Part shown: positions 18,333 through 26,303 of the stretch, in pieces
How the letters are laid out: every line of letters begins with the position of its first letter
How positions within the stretch are numbered: the first letter of the stretch is position 1
Source of the DNA: Paenibacillus_AM sp052180255
Lineage (GTDB): Bacteria; Bacillota; Bacilli; Paenibacillales; NBRC-103111
Direction of reading: 5' to 3'
NCBI RefSeq assembly: GCF_052180255.1
Contig: NZ_CP197466.1
Span: 372,001-436,000 of the forward strand
Length of the DNA stretch: 64,000 nt
Made by a program: the position numbers and the translations under genes
Notes under the pieces: model-generated
Databases searched by the model: none
Told to the model about the DNA's origin: nothing
Seen by the model: the letters and a program-made list of their open reading frames with translations, nothing else

Positions 18333-19046
18333 ATGGCCATTGCGATTAATAATCTAACGAAAAAATTTAAAGAGCGTACAGCTGTCAATAATCTTTCACT
18401 GACCATTGGGAAGGGAGAATTTTTTGCACTTTTAGGGCAAAACGCGGCTGGGAAAACAACAACCATTAAAATGCTTAGCTGTTTGCTTACTCCTACAAGT
18501 GGCGATGCACAAATGTTAGGCGATAGTATTGTCCAGAACCCTACGGCAGTCAAACAAAAAATAAACATTTCACCCCAAGAAACGGCGGTAGCTCCGAATC
18601 TTTCTGTAAAGGAAAATTTAGAATTTATTGCGAGTATCTATGGAAGCAATAAGCGAGAGGCTAAGCAAAAAGCAGTGGAAATGATGACAAAGTTCGGACT
18701 TTCGGAGCGTGCCAAAAATAAGGCAAAAACATTATCAGGTGGGATGCAGCGCCGACTAAGTATTGCGATGGCTCTCATTTCAAATCCTCAAATCATCTTT
18801 TTAGATGAGCCTACACTCGGACTTGATATTCGCGCGAGACGTGATCTATGGGAGGTTTTGCTAGAGCTGAAGGGTAAAATCACGATTATTCTAACGACAC
18901 ATTATTTAGAAGAAGTAGAAGCACTTGCTGATCGCGTCGGTATAATGCATGGTGGTCAATTACATGCACTTGGAACGATTGATGAGTTAAAAGCAAATAC
19001 GGGAAAATCTTCTTTAGAAGATATCTTCCTTACACTAACGGAATAG
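18333..19046 (+). CDS. ABC transporter ATP-binding protein
   Basis: 237 aa. Walker A is GQNAAGKTT with Ala in place of the usual Gly at the fifth position. The signature is LSGGMQRR, Walker B IIFLDEPTLGLD, and the switch His is in TTHYLEE. It resembles the DrrA/CcmA group that drives drug or antibiotic export with an ABC-2 permease, which is the next gene. Regulated by the LytTR/DUF3021 pair upstream. The substrate is unknown. Confidence 0.93.
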   Translation: MAIAINNLTKKFKERTAVNNLSLTIGKGEFFALLGQNAAGKTTTIKMLSCLLTPTSGDAQMLGDSIVQNPTAVKQKINISPQETAVAPNLSVKENLEFIASIYGSNKREAKQKAVEMMTKFGLSERAKNKAKTLSGGMQRRLSIAMALISNPQIIFLDEPTLGLDIRARRDLWEVLLELKGKITIILTTHYLEEVEALADRVGIMHGGQLHALGTIDELKANTGKSSLEDIFLTLTE

Positions 19047-19057
19047 GAGGTCTGATT

Positions 19058-19783
19058 ATGAGATATCTAGCATTTGCTTCGCGCAATCGGAAGGAGATTT
19101 TACGAGACCCCTTAACACTTCTTTTTGGGATGGGGCTTCCGATTATTATCATGTACCTTTTTTCAAGCATGCAAAAGAATATGCCTTTTGATCTTTATAG
19201 CATCGAAAACTTAACGCCAGGCGTGATCGTTTTTAGTTTTTCTTTCATTACATTATTTTCAGGAATGCTGATTGGTAAAGATAAGAGCAGTTCATTTTTA
19301 ATGCGGATTTTTGCTTCACCGATGTCTGCGTCTGATTATATGATGGGGTATGCATTACCTCTATTACCGATTGCCTCGCTTCAAATTATTATTTGCTTTA
19401 TTTCAGCGTTATTTTTAGGATTATCTTTTCATGTGAATATAGTAGGTGCCGTTATTGTACTTATTTTGATTGCCATGCTTTATATTGGATTTGGTTTACT
19501 ACTTGGTACATACTTTACTGACAAGCAAGTGGGTGGGATTTTTGCGATCTTTGTCAATCTGACAGCATGGTTAAGTGGTACTTGGTTTAAGCTGGATATG
19601 GTTGGTGGTACGTTTAAAATATTCGCTTCAGCATTGCCATTTGCTCATGCGGTTGATGCTACACGATTTGCTTTATCAGGTCAGTACGGTGATCTTGTAG
19701 TACCCTTATTATGGGTAGTTGGGTATACGATCATGATCTTCGTACTTGCAGTTTGGGGCTTTAAGAGGAAAATGAAAAGCTAA
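19058..19783 (+). CDS. ABC-2 type transporter permease
   Basis: 241 aa with six hydrophobic helices and a cytoplasmic N-terminal segment (RNRKEILRDPLTL) typical of ABC-2 permeases of the DrrB type. It follows the ATPase by 11 bp with its own ribosome site (GGAGG). The two together make a complete exporter for a hydrophobic compound. Confidence 0.9.
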   Translation: MRYLAFASRNRKEILRDPLTLLFGMGLPIIIMYLFSSMQKNMPFDLYSIENLTPGVIVFSFSFITLFSGMLIGKDKSSSFLMRIFASPMSASDYMMGYALPLLPIASLQIIICFISALFLGLSFHVNIVGAVIVLILIAMLYIGFGLLLGTYFTDKQVGGIFAIFVNLTAWLSGTWFKLDMVGGTFKIFASALPFAHAVDATRFALSGQYGDLVVPLLWVVGYTIMIFVLAVWGFKRKMKS

Positions 19784-19793
19784 CGAATCGACT

Positions 19794-19824
19794 AGACTGT
19801 CAGATAGATGGCAGTCTTTTTTTC
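19794..19824 (+). terminator. Rho-independent terminator
   Basis: AGACTGTC pairs with GGCAGTCT (one G-T pair) around eight bases, followed by eight T. It ends the LytTR-ABC operon. Confidence 0.9.
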
Positions 19825-19894
19825 TATGATTTATTAGAAATTTATTATTATATCTTATCCTTTCCATATCAACTTAAAGGGAGAATCTGAATCG

Positions 19895-20866
19895 ATGAGA
19901 AAAGTATGGAAGGTGTTAAGAAATATTCTGATTGCGCTTATCGCGCTGATCTTGATTGTGTCTGCGGCGGTTTTTATCTATCATAAGTATCAATTGAGCA
20001 AGGAATCCGCTTTACTTAGTAGTAAGGGGACATTGGTTGATTTCGATAACAAAAAAATAAATGTATATAATGAAGGCAGCGGTGGGGATACGTATGTCTT
20101 GATGCCAGGCTCAGGGATTGCTGCGCCTATTTACGAGATGAAGGGGCTTTATAGTAAATTTTCAAAGGATAATAAAATTGCGATTATTGAAAGAGCTGGG
20201 TACGGATATAGTGATGTATTGGACGATGACAGGGATCTAGACCGCATCTTGGAACAATCGAGGGAAGCGCTGATTCGAAGTGGCAATCAGCCTCCTTATG
20301 TGTTGATGCCACACTCCATGTCAGGATTAGAAGCGATTTATTGGGCTCAAAAGTACCCAGATGAAGTAAAGGCAATCATCGCGATGGATATTGGCTTACC
20401 CCAAGATTATGTGACGTACAAAATGAGCTTTGTTCAATCTCTAAACATTAGAGCGATGAATGTATTCACGAAAATAGGCTTTCATCGATTTCTTCCCTCT
20501 TCGACTTATAATGAGGAGGTATTAAAGCAATCCTTTTTAACGGATCAAGAAAAAGAAATCTTTAAAGCGATCTCCTTTAAGATGACGTTTAATGATGATA
20601 TGCTGCACGAACTTTTGCAAATTGATGAGAATGCTAAAAAATCTGTTGCACGCCCGCTGCCCAAAGGAACGCCGATCTTATTCTTGGCTGCATACACGGA
20701 TCAAAATGAGCATTCGGCATACAATGAACGAAAAAATAAAAGCTATGAAGAGTTAGCAAGCCAGCTATCTCGATCGGAAGTGAAGCGGGTGAAAGGGAAG
20801 CATTCGATTTATTTATACGCTCCCGATGAGATCTATAAGCTGGCAACGGATTTTATTAAAAAATGA
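19895..20866 (+). CDS. Membrane-anchored alpha/beta hydrolase
   Basis: 323 aa, ATG after AAAGGGAGA. One N-terminal membrane helix (about 10-30) leaves the enzyme outside the cell. The core shows LMPGSG (oxyanion), the nucleophile in PHSMSGLEA (GxSxG variant with His and Met) and the catalytic His in GKHSIYLYAP. The first position of the elbow is Pro rather than Gly. Its stop lies 13 bp before the response regulator gene, so it is probably expressed with the two-component pair. Confidence 0.85.
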   Translation: MRKVWKVLRNILIALIALILIVSAAVFIYHKYQLSKESALLSSKGTLVDFDNKKINVYNEGSGGDTYVLMPGSGIAAPIYEMKGLYSKFSKDNKIAIIERAGYGYSDVLDDDRDLDRILEQSREALIRSGNQPPYVLMPHSMSGLEAIYWAQKYPDEVKAIIAMDIGLPQDYVTYKMSFVQSLNIRAMNVFTKIGFHRFLPSSTYNEEVLKQSFLTDQEKEIFKAISFKMTFNDDMLHELLQIDENAKKSVARPLPKGTPILFLAAYTDQNEHSAYNERKNKSYEELASQLSRSEVKRVKGKHSIYLYAPDEIYKLATDFIKK

Positions 20867-20879
20867 AAGGTCTATAGGG

Positions 20880-21551
20880 ATGAAAGGATATAACATTCTA
20901 ATCGTTGAAGATGATTTAACTATTGGTGAGTTACTTAAAAAAATCTTAGAACGTGAAGGGTATCAGGTCTATTGGAGAACAAATGGGGATGAAGTGCTTA
21001 AGCTCATTTCGAAGATCGATTTCGTGATTATGGATGTGATGCTGCCAGGTGAAGATGGCTATCAATTGACGAAGAAGATCAAAGATCGGGGAATGGGTAT
21101 CCCCATTATATTCTTGTCTGCTCGTAATGATATGGATAGTAAACTGAAGGGGCTAACCCTGGGCGAAGATTATATGGTAAAGCCCTTTGATCCTAGGGAA
21201 CTGTTATTACGGATGCAGAAGATGCTGGCTAATCAGTATGGTTCTTTTGCGCAAATCAAGCACTTATTTATCGATGCCGAACATGCTAAAGTTTTCAATC
21301 ATGACTTGCATCATGAAGTAATGTTTACTGCCATTGAGCGGAAAATATTTTTCTATCTCTATGCCAATCGGGATCGGATCTTAACAAAGGACCATTTCTT
21401 TGATTACTTATGGCAGCTCGAAGATCGAAATCCCAATATTATAAATGTACACATCAAAAAAATAAGATCTAAAATCGATGACCAAGCCGGTGAAGTGATT
21501 CAAAATGTTTACGGAGAAGGGTATCGTCTCAATACCTATTGGAAGTCATGA
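20880..21551 (+). CDS. OmpR-family response regulator
   Basis: About 223 aa from the ATG at 20880; the frame is open further upstream inside the hydrolase gene, but this Met starts the canonical strand KGYNILIVEDD. The phospho-acceptor is Asp in FVIMDVMLPG, with Thr/Ser in LSARND and Lys in MVKPFD. The loop before that Lys (LGEDYMVKPF) is one residue shorter than usual. The C-terminal winged helix ends GEGYRLN. Overlaps the kinase gene by four bases (ATGA). Confidence 0.93.
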   Translation: MKGYNILIVEDDLTIGELLKKILEREGYQVYWRTNGDEVLKLISKIDFVIMDVMLPGEDGYQLTKKIKDRGMGIPIIFLSARNDMDSKLKGLTLGEDYMVKPFDPRELLLRMQKMLANQYGSFAQIKHLFIDAEHAKVFNHDLHHEVMFTAIERKIFFYLYANRDRILTKDHFFDYLWQLEDRNPNIINVHIKKIRSKIDDQAGEVIQNVYGEGYRLNTYWKS

Positions 21552-22570
21552 AATTAAAGAAGAAGTATCAATTATTGTTGTTCTCTGCCATTGTGAGTGT
21601 GCCCGTGTCGTTTTTATTGATCAGTGTTCTTGTTTCAAGCATTTATGATCATGTTTTTAAAACAAAGAATGAAGGCATACCTTTTCATGCGTCTTTTGCC
21701 TATCCGACCATGCTCGTTGTATGTTTCTTATCGTTCTTATTACTTGCCTTTATATTCTCAAAATCGATTCATTCTGTATTGAATAAAATCAATATATTGA
21801 ATAAAACGATACGGCATTTAGCTAGTAGTGACCAAATTCCTAATAAACTAGAGGTTAAAAGCCATGATGAAATAGGAGAGCTAATCGGTTCTGTCAATTT
21901 ATTAATTGAAAGAACGACTTATCGGGAATTGGAGCTTAAACAACAGGAAGAGACCAAGAAGGAGCTCTTGAATAAGCTAAGGCATGATATTAATACACCG
22001 TTAACAGCGGTTAGATTGCAATTATTTTATCTAGAGGGTCAGCACCAAGACCAGACGCCCATACTAGAGTCGCTATACCAACAAATTCAATATATTGCGG
22101 ACTTAACGAATGAGCTTAAGTTGCAGTCTACAGATACGTTAGACCATTCGTATATTGTAAGCGATGAAGTGAACATCAATGATGTATTGGAAACGATGGT
22201 GAAGAAGTGGAGTTATTTATATAACATCCATAATATTGAATTAAGTTTCCATTCCATTCATCGAGAGTTGATATGGACAAGCAACGAATTGTGGCTGCAA
22301 AGGTTATTCGATAACATTTTTCAAAATGCATTAAAGCATTCACAAGCTCAAAGTCTGGAGGTCACCATTCAAGATGGGATGGTATCGATTCGGGATAATG
22401 GGGTTGGTTTTGATATGGAGAGTAAAAGTACCGGTTTAGGACTAAAGATTATTGAGGATATCGCGAGGAGCCTTCATATCGAATGTATATGGCAGTCTGA
22501 TGAGAAGGGGACACGGTACCTTTTTAAGAAAGATTTATTTACGGTGGCATTGTCAAGCAGACTGGCGTAA
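21548..22570 (+). CDS. Sensor histidine kinase
   Basis: 340 aa, ATG overlapping the regulator stop. Two membrane helices (about 9-30 and 50-70) enclose only a 25-residue outside loop, so it may sense signals within the membrane. A HAMP-like linker follows. The phospho-acceptor is His in LRHDINTPLTA. The ATPase domain has an N box (NIFQNALKHS), G1 (RDNGVGFD) and G2 (STGLGLKI). The short sensor loop is typical of kinases that guard the cell envelope together with ABC exporters. Confidence 0.92.
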   Translation: MKLKKKYQLLLFSAIVSVPVSFLLISVLVSSIYDHVFKTKNEGIPFHASFAYPTMLVVCFLSFLLLAFIFSKSIHSVLNKINILNKTIRHLASSDQIPNKLEVKSHDEIGELIGSVNLLIERTTYRELELKQQEETKKELLNKLRHDINTPLTAVRLQLFYLEGQHQDQTPILESLYQQIQYIADLTNELKLQSTDTLDHSYIVSDEVNINDVLETMVKKWSYLYNIHNIELSFHSIHRELIWTSNELWLQRLFDNIFQNALKHSQAQSLEVTIQDGMVSIRDNGVGFDMESKSTGLGLKIIEDIARSLHIECIWQSDEKGTRYLFKKDLFTVALSSRLA

Positions 22571-22636
22571 GAAATGCATAAGCTAAATTACGCTATGGAG
22601 TAATAATATTTATTTTGGACGTAAATATGTATTGCG

Positions 22637-22670
22637 CTTTAAAGTAAAATGATATACTCTTTAAAGTAAA
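22637..22670 (+). promoter_or_regulatory. Exact 12-bp direct repeat, probable operator
   Basis: CTTTAAAGTAAA occurs at 22637-22648 and 22659-22670, exactly 22 bp (two turns) apart and directly before the ribosome site GGAGGG of the next gene. A protein bound here would block translation start or transcription. The HTH protein encoded next is the natural candidate for self-control. Confidence 0.55.
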
Positions 22671-22684
22671 GGAGGGTGTAAATA

Positions 22685-23731
22685 TTGGAAGATATTCGAC
22701 TCAATGTTCCACTTCTTCGCAAGCGTGTACCGAATTTGACAAGTGCAGCACGTTCGGTTGGATTGCGTGCTGCAACAGTATCGAATTTATGTACAGGTAA
22801 AATTCCTGTAGGTCGTGCAGAAGTTCGGACACTTGTATCACTAGCATCACTGGCTAATTGCAGCTTAGACGAATTAATTCTAATTGGGGAGAGGATCGAA
22901 ATGATCGAAACCGGAATTAAGACTTTGGATTTGTTTGCACCGTTAGCTAAAGGCGGCAATATCGGATTGGTAGCTAGACCGATGATGGGTCAATTAGTAA
23001 TACTGGCTGAGCTTTTTTATCGATTAAAGAGACAAGGATTTGCTACCGTATTACTTATGCCTGAGGGAGATCACCGTGGAATGGAAGATGTAACAGGTGA
23101 GGCTGATCTACGCTGTGACAGTGTGGATGAAGTGTTTGCAGAAGTGAAGAAGCTTGGTGATACGGTTGACGTTGTCCTTGCTGCGGATCGTTCTCATGTG
23201 CTGAACAACAATATTTATGAACTGCAAGATCGACTGCATGCAGCGGGTATCACTTCCTTAACAACATTCCTGGTTGATTTGCAAGGCGAAGCCGTAGATG
23301 AGGAGCAGCCGTATGGGCCGCTGGAAACGTTGTGGCAGCTGGATGCGGATATGGCAGCGAGAAGATATTTCCCTGCTGTGAATCCAGTCCAATCTACTTC
23401 TGAAATTATCGAGAGCACGAACGTAGATGCCCAGCATCAATTGATTCGTCAAAAAGCGAAAAAATTGCTTCGCCGTTATAAAGAACTGCGCTTCTTGGTG
23501 CAAGTGCAGGGCCGAGATAGACTGCCTGCATCCGAAGTACAAACTTTCTTACGCGGTGAACGCTTAGAGGCATATCTAACACAACCTTTCTATGTGGCAG
23601 CTCCAGTTACAGGCAAAGCTGGCGTAAGTGTATCGCTGCAAGAGACGATACAAGATGTGCAGCAAATCTTAGATGGTGCATTGGATCAGCGTGAAGTGGA
23701 TGAAATAATGTATTTGGGTCGATTGGCTTAA
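22685..23731 (+). CDS. XRE-type HTH fused to a degenerate F1-ATPase beta-like domain
   Basis: 348 aa, TTG start after AAAGGAGGG. Residues 1-65 form a helix-turn-helix (AARSVGLRAATVSNL). From about 75 the sequence tracks ATP synthase beta: IETGIKTLDLFAPLAKGG, then FPAVNPVQSTSEI (in beta, YPAVDPLDSTSR) and the C-terminal LTQPFYVAAPVTG. The P-loop GGAGVGKT has become ARPMMGQL and the catalytic GER region is PEGDHRG, so ATP hydrolysis is unlikely. I do not know a characterised protein of this build. Inference: a DNA-binding regulator that uses a dead ATPase fold as sensor or oligomerisation platform. The M3 peptidase follows 19 bp later. Confidence 0.75.
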   Translation: MEDIRLNVPLLRKRVPNLTSAARSVGLRAATVSNLCTGKIPVGRAEVRTLVSLASLANCSLDELILIGERIEMIETGIKTLDLFAPLAKGGNIGLVARPMMGQLVILAELFYRLKRQGFATVLLMPEGDHRGMEDVTGEADLRCDSVDEVFAEVKKLGDTVDVVLAADRSHVLNNNIYELQDRLHAAGITSLTTFLVDLQGEAVDEEQPYGPLETLWQLDADMAARRYFPAVNPVQSTSEIIESTNVDAQHQLIRQKAKKLLRRYKELRFLVQVQGRDRLPASEVQTFLRGERLEAYLTQPFYVAAPVTGKAGVSVSLQETIQDVQQILDGALDQREVDEIMYLGRLA

Positions 23732-23750
23732 CTGAAAAGGGGTTGGGGAA

Positions 23751-25511
23751 ATGGAAACAATCGTTGCACCAACACGTTGGAACTTGGATAGCCTTCTATA
23801 TGGTCTTGATCTAGATAGTTTAAATAAAAATATGATCAGTATGAAGGAAAAGTTGATTAATTTCGAGGCATGTTTAACATCAAATGCGTTGAATGAGAAT
23901 CAATTGATAACCCTTTCAGAAATAATTAAGCAAATTGAATCGGCAGAATCCTTTTATTATTGCTTGTCCATCGAAAATATAGAGCCGACTTTCTTAACGC
24001 TATTAAATGCGAATATTTCAACTTTAAAATCACACGTTCGGTGTATTATATCCAGTTTGCAAGAATTATTAAGTAATATGAATGAACAACAACTTGCCGA
24101 TTGGTCTAAAAGTATTAACCATAAAAAGTTTATATCGGAGTTAACAAATGATACAACAAGAATAACAAATGGGGAAAAAATAATTTCAAGTTTTGCCAGA
24201 GAAACATTAAGTTGTTTTGAAGATATCTATGTTCAACTTCGTAATAATTTAAAAGTAAAAGTAAATGTTGAACTTGATCATGGAAAAACTGAATTATCTT
24301 TTACTGAGGCAATGAGGATATCCATGTCTCACCCAGAGCCTTCTAACAGGCAAGATGTATTTAAGGGACTAAATCAATCTCTAAAAACACAAGCAGGTGT
24401 GTTTTGTTCTATTTATAATCAAATGGTAGGATTAAGGCTTAATGAAAACAAGATAAAAAATGTAGATTACCTTGATGAATCATTAAAATTAAATGGCATA
24501 TCTCAATCAACACTTAATGCTATGTGGGATGTAGTAGATTCCAATTTACATGTACTATCAAAGTATCTAGTAATAAAGGCTAGAGAAGTCGACAAAGAAA
24601 AGCTTACATGGCATGAATTGATGACTTCATCTCAGGAAATATCGCATCAGATTACGTTCTCAGAAGCGATCGATTTAATAATTAAATCACTTGGGAATAT
24701 GGATGCAAATATTTCGCAATTCATAAAAAAAGTAATTTCAAACAGATGGGTAGACGCAGAACAACGTGATACAAAACCACTGGGTGGTTTCTGTGCTCCA
24801 TTCATAGCCGAAGGTGAATCAAGAATATCATTAAGCTACGATGATAGCATCGATAGTGCTAGAAGACTTGCACACGAATTAGGCCATGCGTGGCATTTTC
24901 AACAAATGAAAGATGTCCCCTCTTTACTTTTTTCAGAAGAAACTTTTGAAATGACAATGGCTGAAACCTCTTCTATCTTTTTTGAAACTGCGTTTATAGA
25001 TTTTGTAATTCAAAATACAAATGATGTTTCAATAAAAAAAGAAATTCTTGAATGGAAGATTAAGCGCAGTCTAAATTATTTAATGTCGATAAGGGGAGCT
25101 TATTTGTTTGAAAATCAATTTTATGAGTGTAGGAAAAAAGGACAAATAGACGCGAATCAGATGGAGGAACTTTCGTTACAATGTCAGGAAAAGGCTTATG
25201 GTAATGGATTATGCGAGTATGAACCTTTTTTGTGGATCAAATATGGACAGTTCTATCAAGCTAATATTCCTTTTTATAATTATCCTTACTCTTTTGGCTT
25301 TTTGTTTAGTATTGGGCTATTAGAAATTGCTAAAGGTGACGAACTATTTCACAAAAAGTTTCAAGAATTTCTAAGTGAGACTGGAATGTTACCGTTAGAA
25401 CAACTAGTTAAAAGACATTTCAATATTGACCTCTCTCTGCCGGAATTTTGGCAACAATCCATACAACAATGTCTAACGGACATAGAGCATTATAACAATT
25501 GTATGAGTTAA
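23751..25511 (+). CDS. M3 family oligoendopeptidase (PepF-like)
   Basis: 586 aa. The zinc site HELGHAWHF is at about residue 378, and the third ligand Glu is in ETFEMTMAETSS. Length and layout match oligoendopeptidase F, a cytoplasmic enzyme that cuts peptides of about 6-17 residues. It follows the HTH/F1-beta-like gene by 19 bp with its own ribosome site (AAAGGGG) and is probably co-transcribed. Its base composition is more AT-rich than the gene before it, which suggests a separate history. Confidence 0.9.
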   Translation: METIVAPTRWNLDSLLYGLDLDSLNKNMISMKEKLINFEACLTSNALNENQLITLSEIIKQIESAESFYYCLSIENIEPTFLTLLNANISTLKSHVRCIISSLQELLSNMNEQQLADWSKSINHKKFISELTNDTTRITNGEKIISSFARETLSCFEDIYVQLRNNLKVKVNVELDHGKTELSFTEAMRISMSHPEPSNRQDVFKGLNQSLKTQAGVFCSIYNQMVGLRLNENKIKNVDYLDESLKLNGISQSTLNAMWDVVDSNLHVLSKYLVIKAREVDKEKLTWHELMTSSQEISHQITFSEAIDLIIKSLGNMDANISQFIKKVISNRWVDAEQRDTKPLGGFCAPFIAEGESRISLSYDDSIDSARRLAHELGHAWHFQQMKDVPSLLFSEETFEMTMAETSSIFFETAFIDFVIQNTNDVSIKKEILEWKIKRSLNYLMSIRGAYLFENQFYECRKKGQIDANQMEELSLQCQEKAYGNGLCEYEPFLWIKYGQFYQANIPFYNYPYSFGFLFSIGLLEIAKGDELFHKKFQEFLSETGMLPLEQLVKRHFNIDLSLPEFWQQSIQQCLTDIEHYNNCMS

Positions 25512-25550
25512 AAACACCTTCGAGGATTAACCGTATTCTACTCTAAAATA

Positions 25551-25596
25551 GAGCAGTCTCTCCCTTTGCATCATAAAGTGGAGGGCTGCTCTTCTT
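25551..25596. terminator. Bidirectional-looking terminator, copy 1 of a duplicated segment
   Basis: GAGCAG pairs with CTGCTC, with inner CTCCCTTT/AAAGTGGAG pairs. Almost the same hairpin occurs at 27961-28003. Confidence 0.8.
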
Positions 25597-25601
25597 CATG
25601 C

Positions 25602-25655
25602 TTAATTCTTAAATCGTTAAGTAAAATCAACCAACAGTTCCGTGAACATCGCGAG
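25602..25655 (-). pseudogene. Remnant of the 3' end of an FMN reductase gene
   Basis: Read on the minus strand the last codons give MFTELLVDFT, a stop, then RFKN and a stop, compared with MFADQLVDFTERFKN at the end of the intact reductase gene (28021-28575). The first 33 bases match at 31 positions, and the terminator hairpin next to it matches too. The rest of the gene is gone. It marks a duplication or rearrangement around the sigma factor operon. Confidence 0.75.
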
Positions 25656-25721
25656 CTTGAACGTTTAGGGTTTCAATTTTTGTTGTTTTTGATTATTATT
25701 TTCAAAAAATACATAAATAAT

Positions 25722-25747
25722 GGAACGATTCATGCTCGTTAATTGTC
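25722..25747 (+). promoter_or_regulatory. ECF-type promoter candidate
   Basis: GGAAC at 25722-25726 and GTC at 25745-25747 with 18 bases between (17 if TGTC is taken as the -10), the form used by many ECF sigma factors. It lies 38 bp before the sigma gene start and suggests self-activation. Confidence 0.5.
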
Positions 25748-25784
25748 ATACAATCGAAACCAGGATGAGGGAGGTGCTGATGGG

Positions 25785-26303
25785 GTGAGTGACCGCGAGC
25801 TGTTTGAGATGTACAAAGAGCAAGTGTACCGTCTGTGTTATTACATGATGCGAAGCCATGCGGATGCGGAAGATATTTGCCAAGAAGTGTTCGTGAAAGC
25901 GATCCTAGCGGATCGATCACAGATTCAAGAGATAAAACCATGGCTGCTCAGAATTGCAACGAATGAGTGCAACAGTGTGCTGAAGCGGCGCAAGAATGGC
26001 TGGACGAAAGAAATGCTTACATACTTACTATCTCGTCCTCGTAACTCAAATCCAGTTGAGGAGGGTTATGATCAACAAGAGATGAAGATGGAGTTTTATG
26101 AGCTATATAGAAGGCTGCCAGATAAACTGCGGATGGTCGTGACATTACGGTATGTGAACGAACTGACTGTGCCGGAGATTGCAAGTGCGATTGAAGTTCC
26201 CGAGGGAACGGTGAAGTCTAGATTAAACAGAGGGTTGAAGATCCTGCAAAAAATTACGACACACCAAGCAAAGGAGATGCTCGGAATTGAATCCAAATTA
26301 TGA
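25785..26303 (+). CDS. ECF-type RNA polymerase sigma factor
   Basis: 172 aa from the GTG at 25785, chosen because GGGAGG lies 10 bp upstream; a TTG at 25743 would overlap the promoter. Region 2 is visible (YKEQVYRLCYYMMRSHADAE, DICQEVFVKA), then region 4 (LRMVVTLRYVNELTVPEIA, EGTVKSRLNRG). It has no extra C-terminal domain. The overlapping downstream gene encodes its membrane partner. Signal and regulon unknown. Confidence 0.92.
   Translation: MSDRELFEMYKEQVYRLCYYMMRSHADAEDICQEVFVKAILADRSQIQEIKPWLLRIATNECNSVLKRRKNGWTKEMLTYLLSRPRNSNPVEEGYDQQEMKMEFYELYRRLPDKLRMVVTLRYVNELTVPEIASAIEVPEGTVKSRLNRGLKILQKITTHQAKEMLGIESKL

Noticed and set aside
22685..23731. Genuine ATP synthase beta subunit
   Set aside because: No atp operon, P-loop lost, and an HTH domain at the N-terminus.
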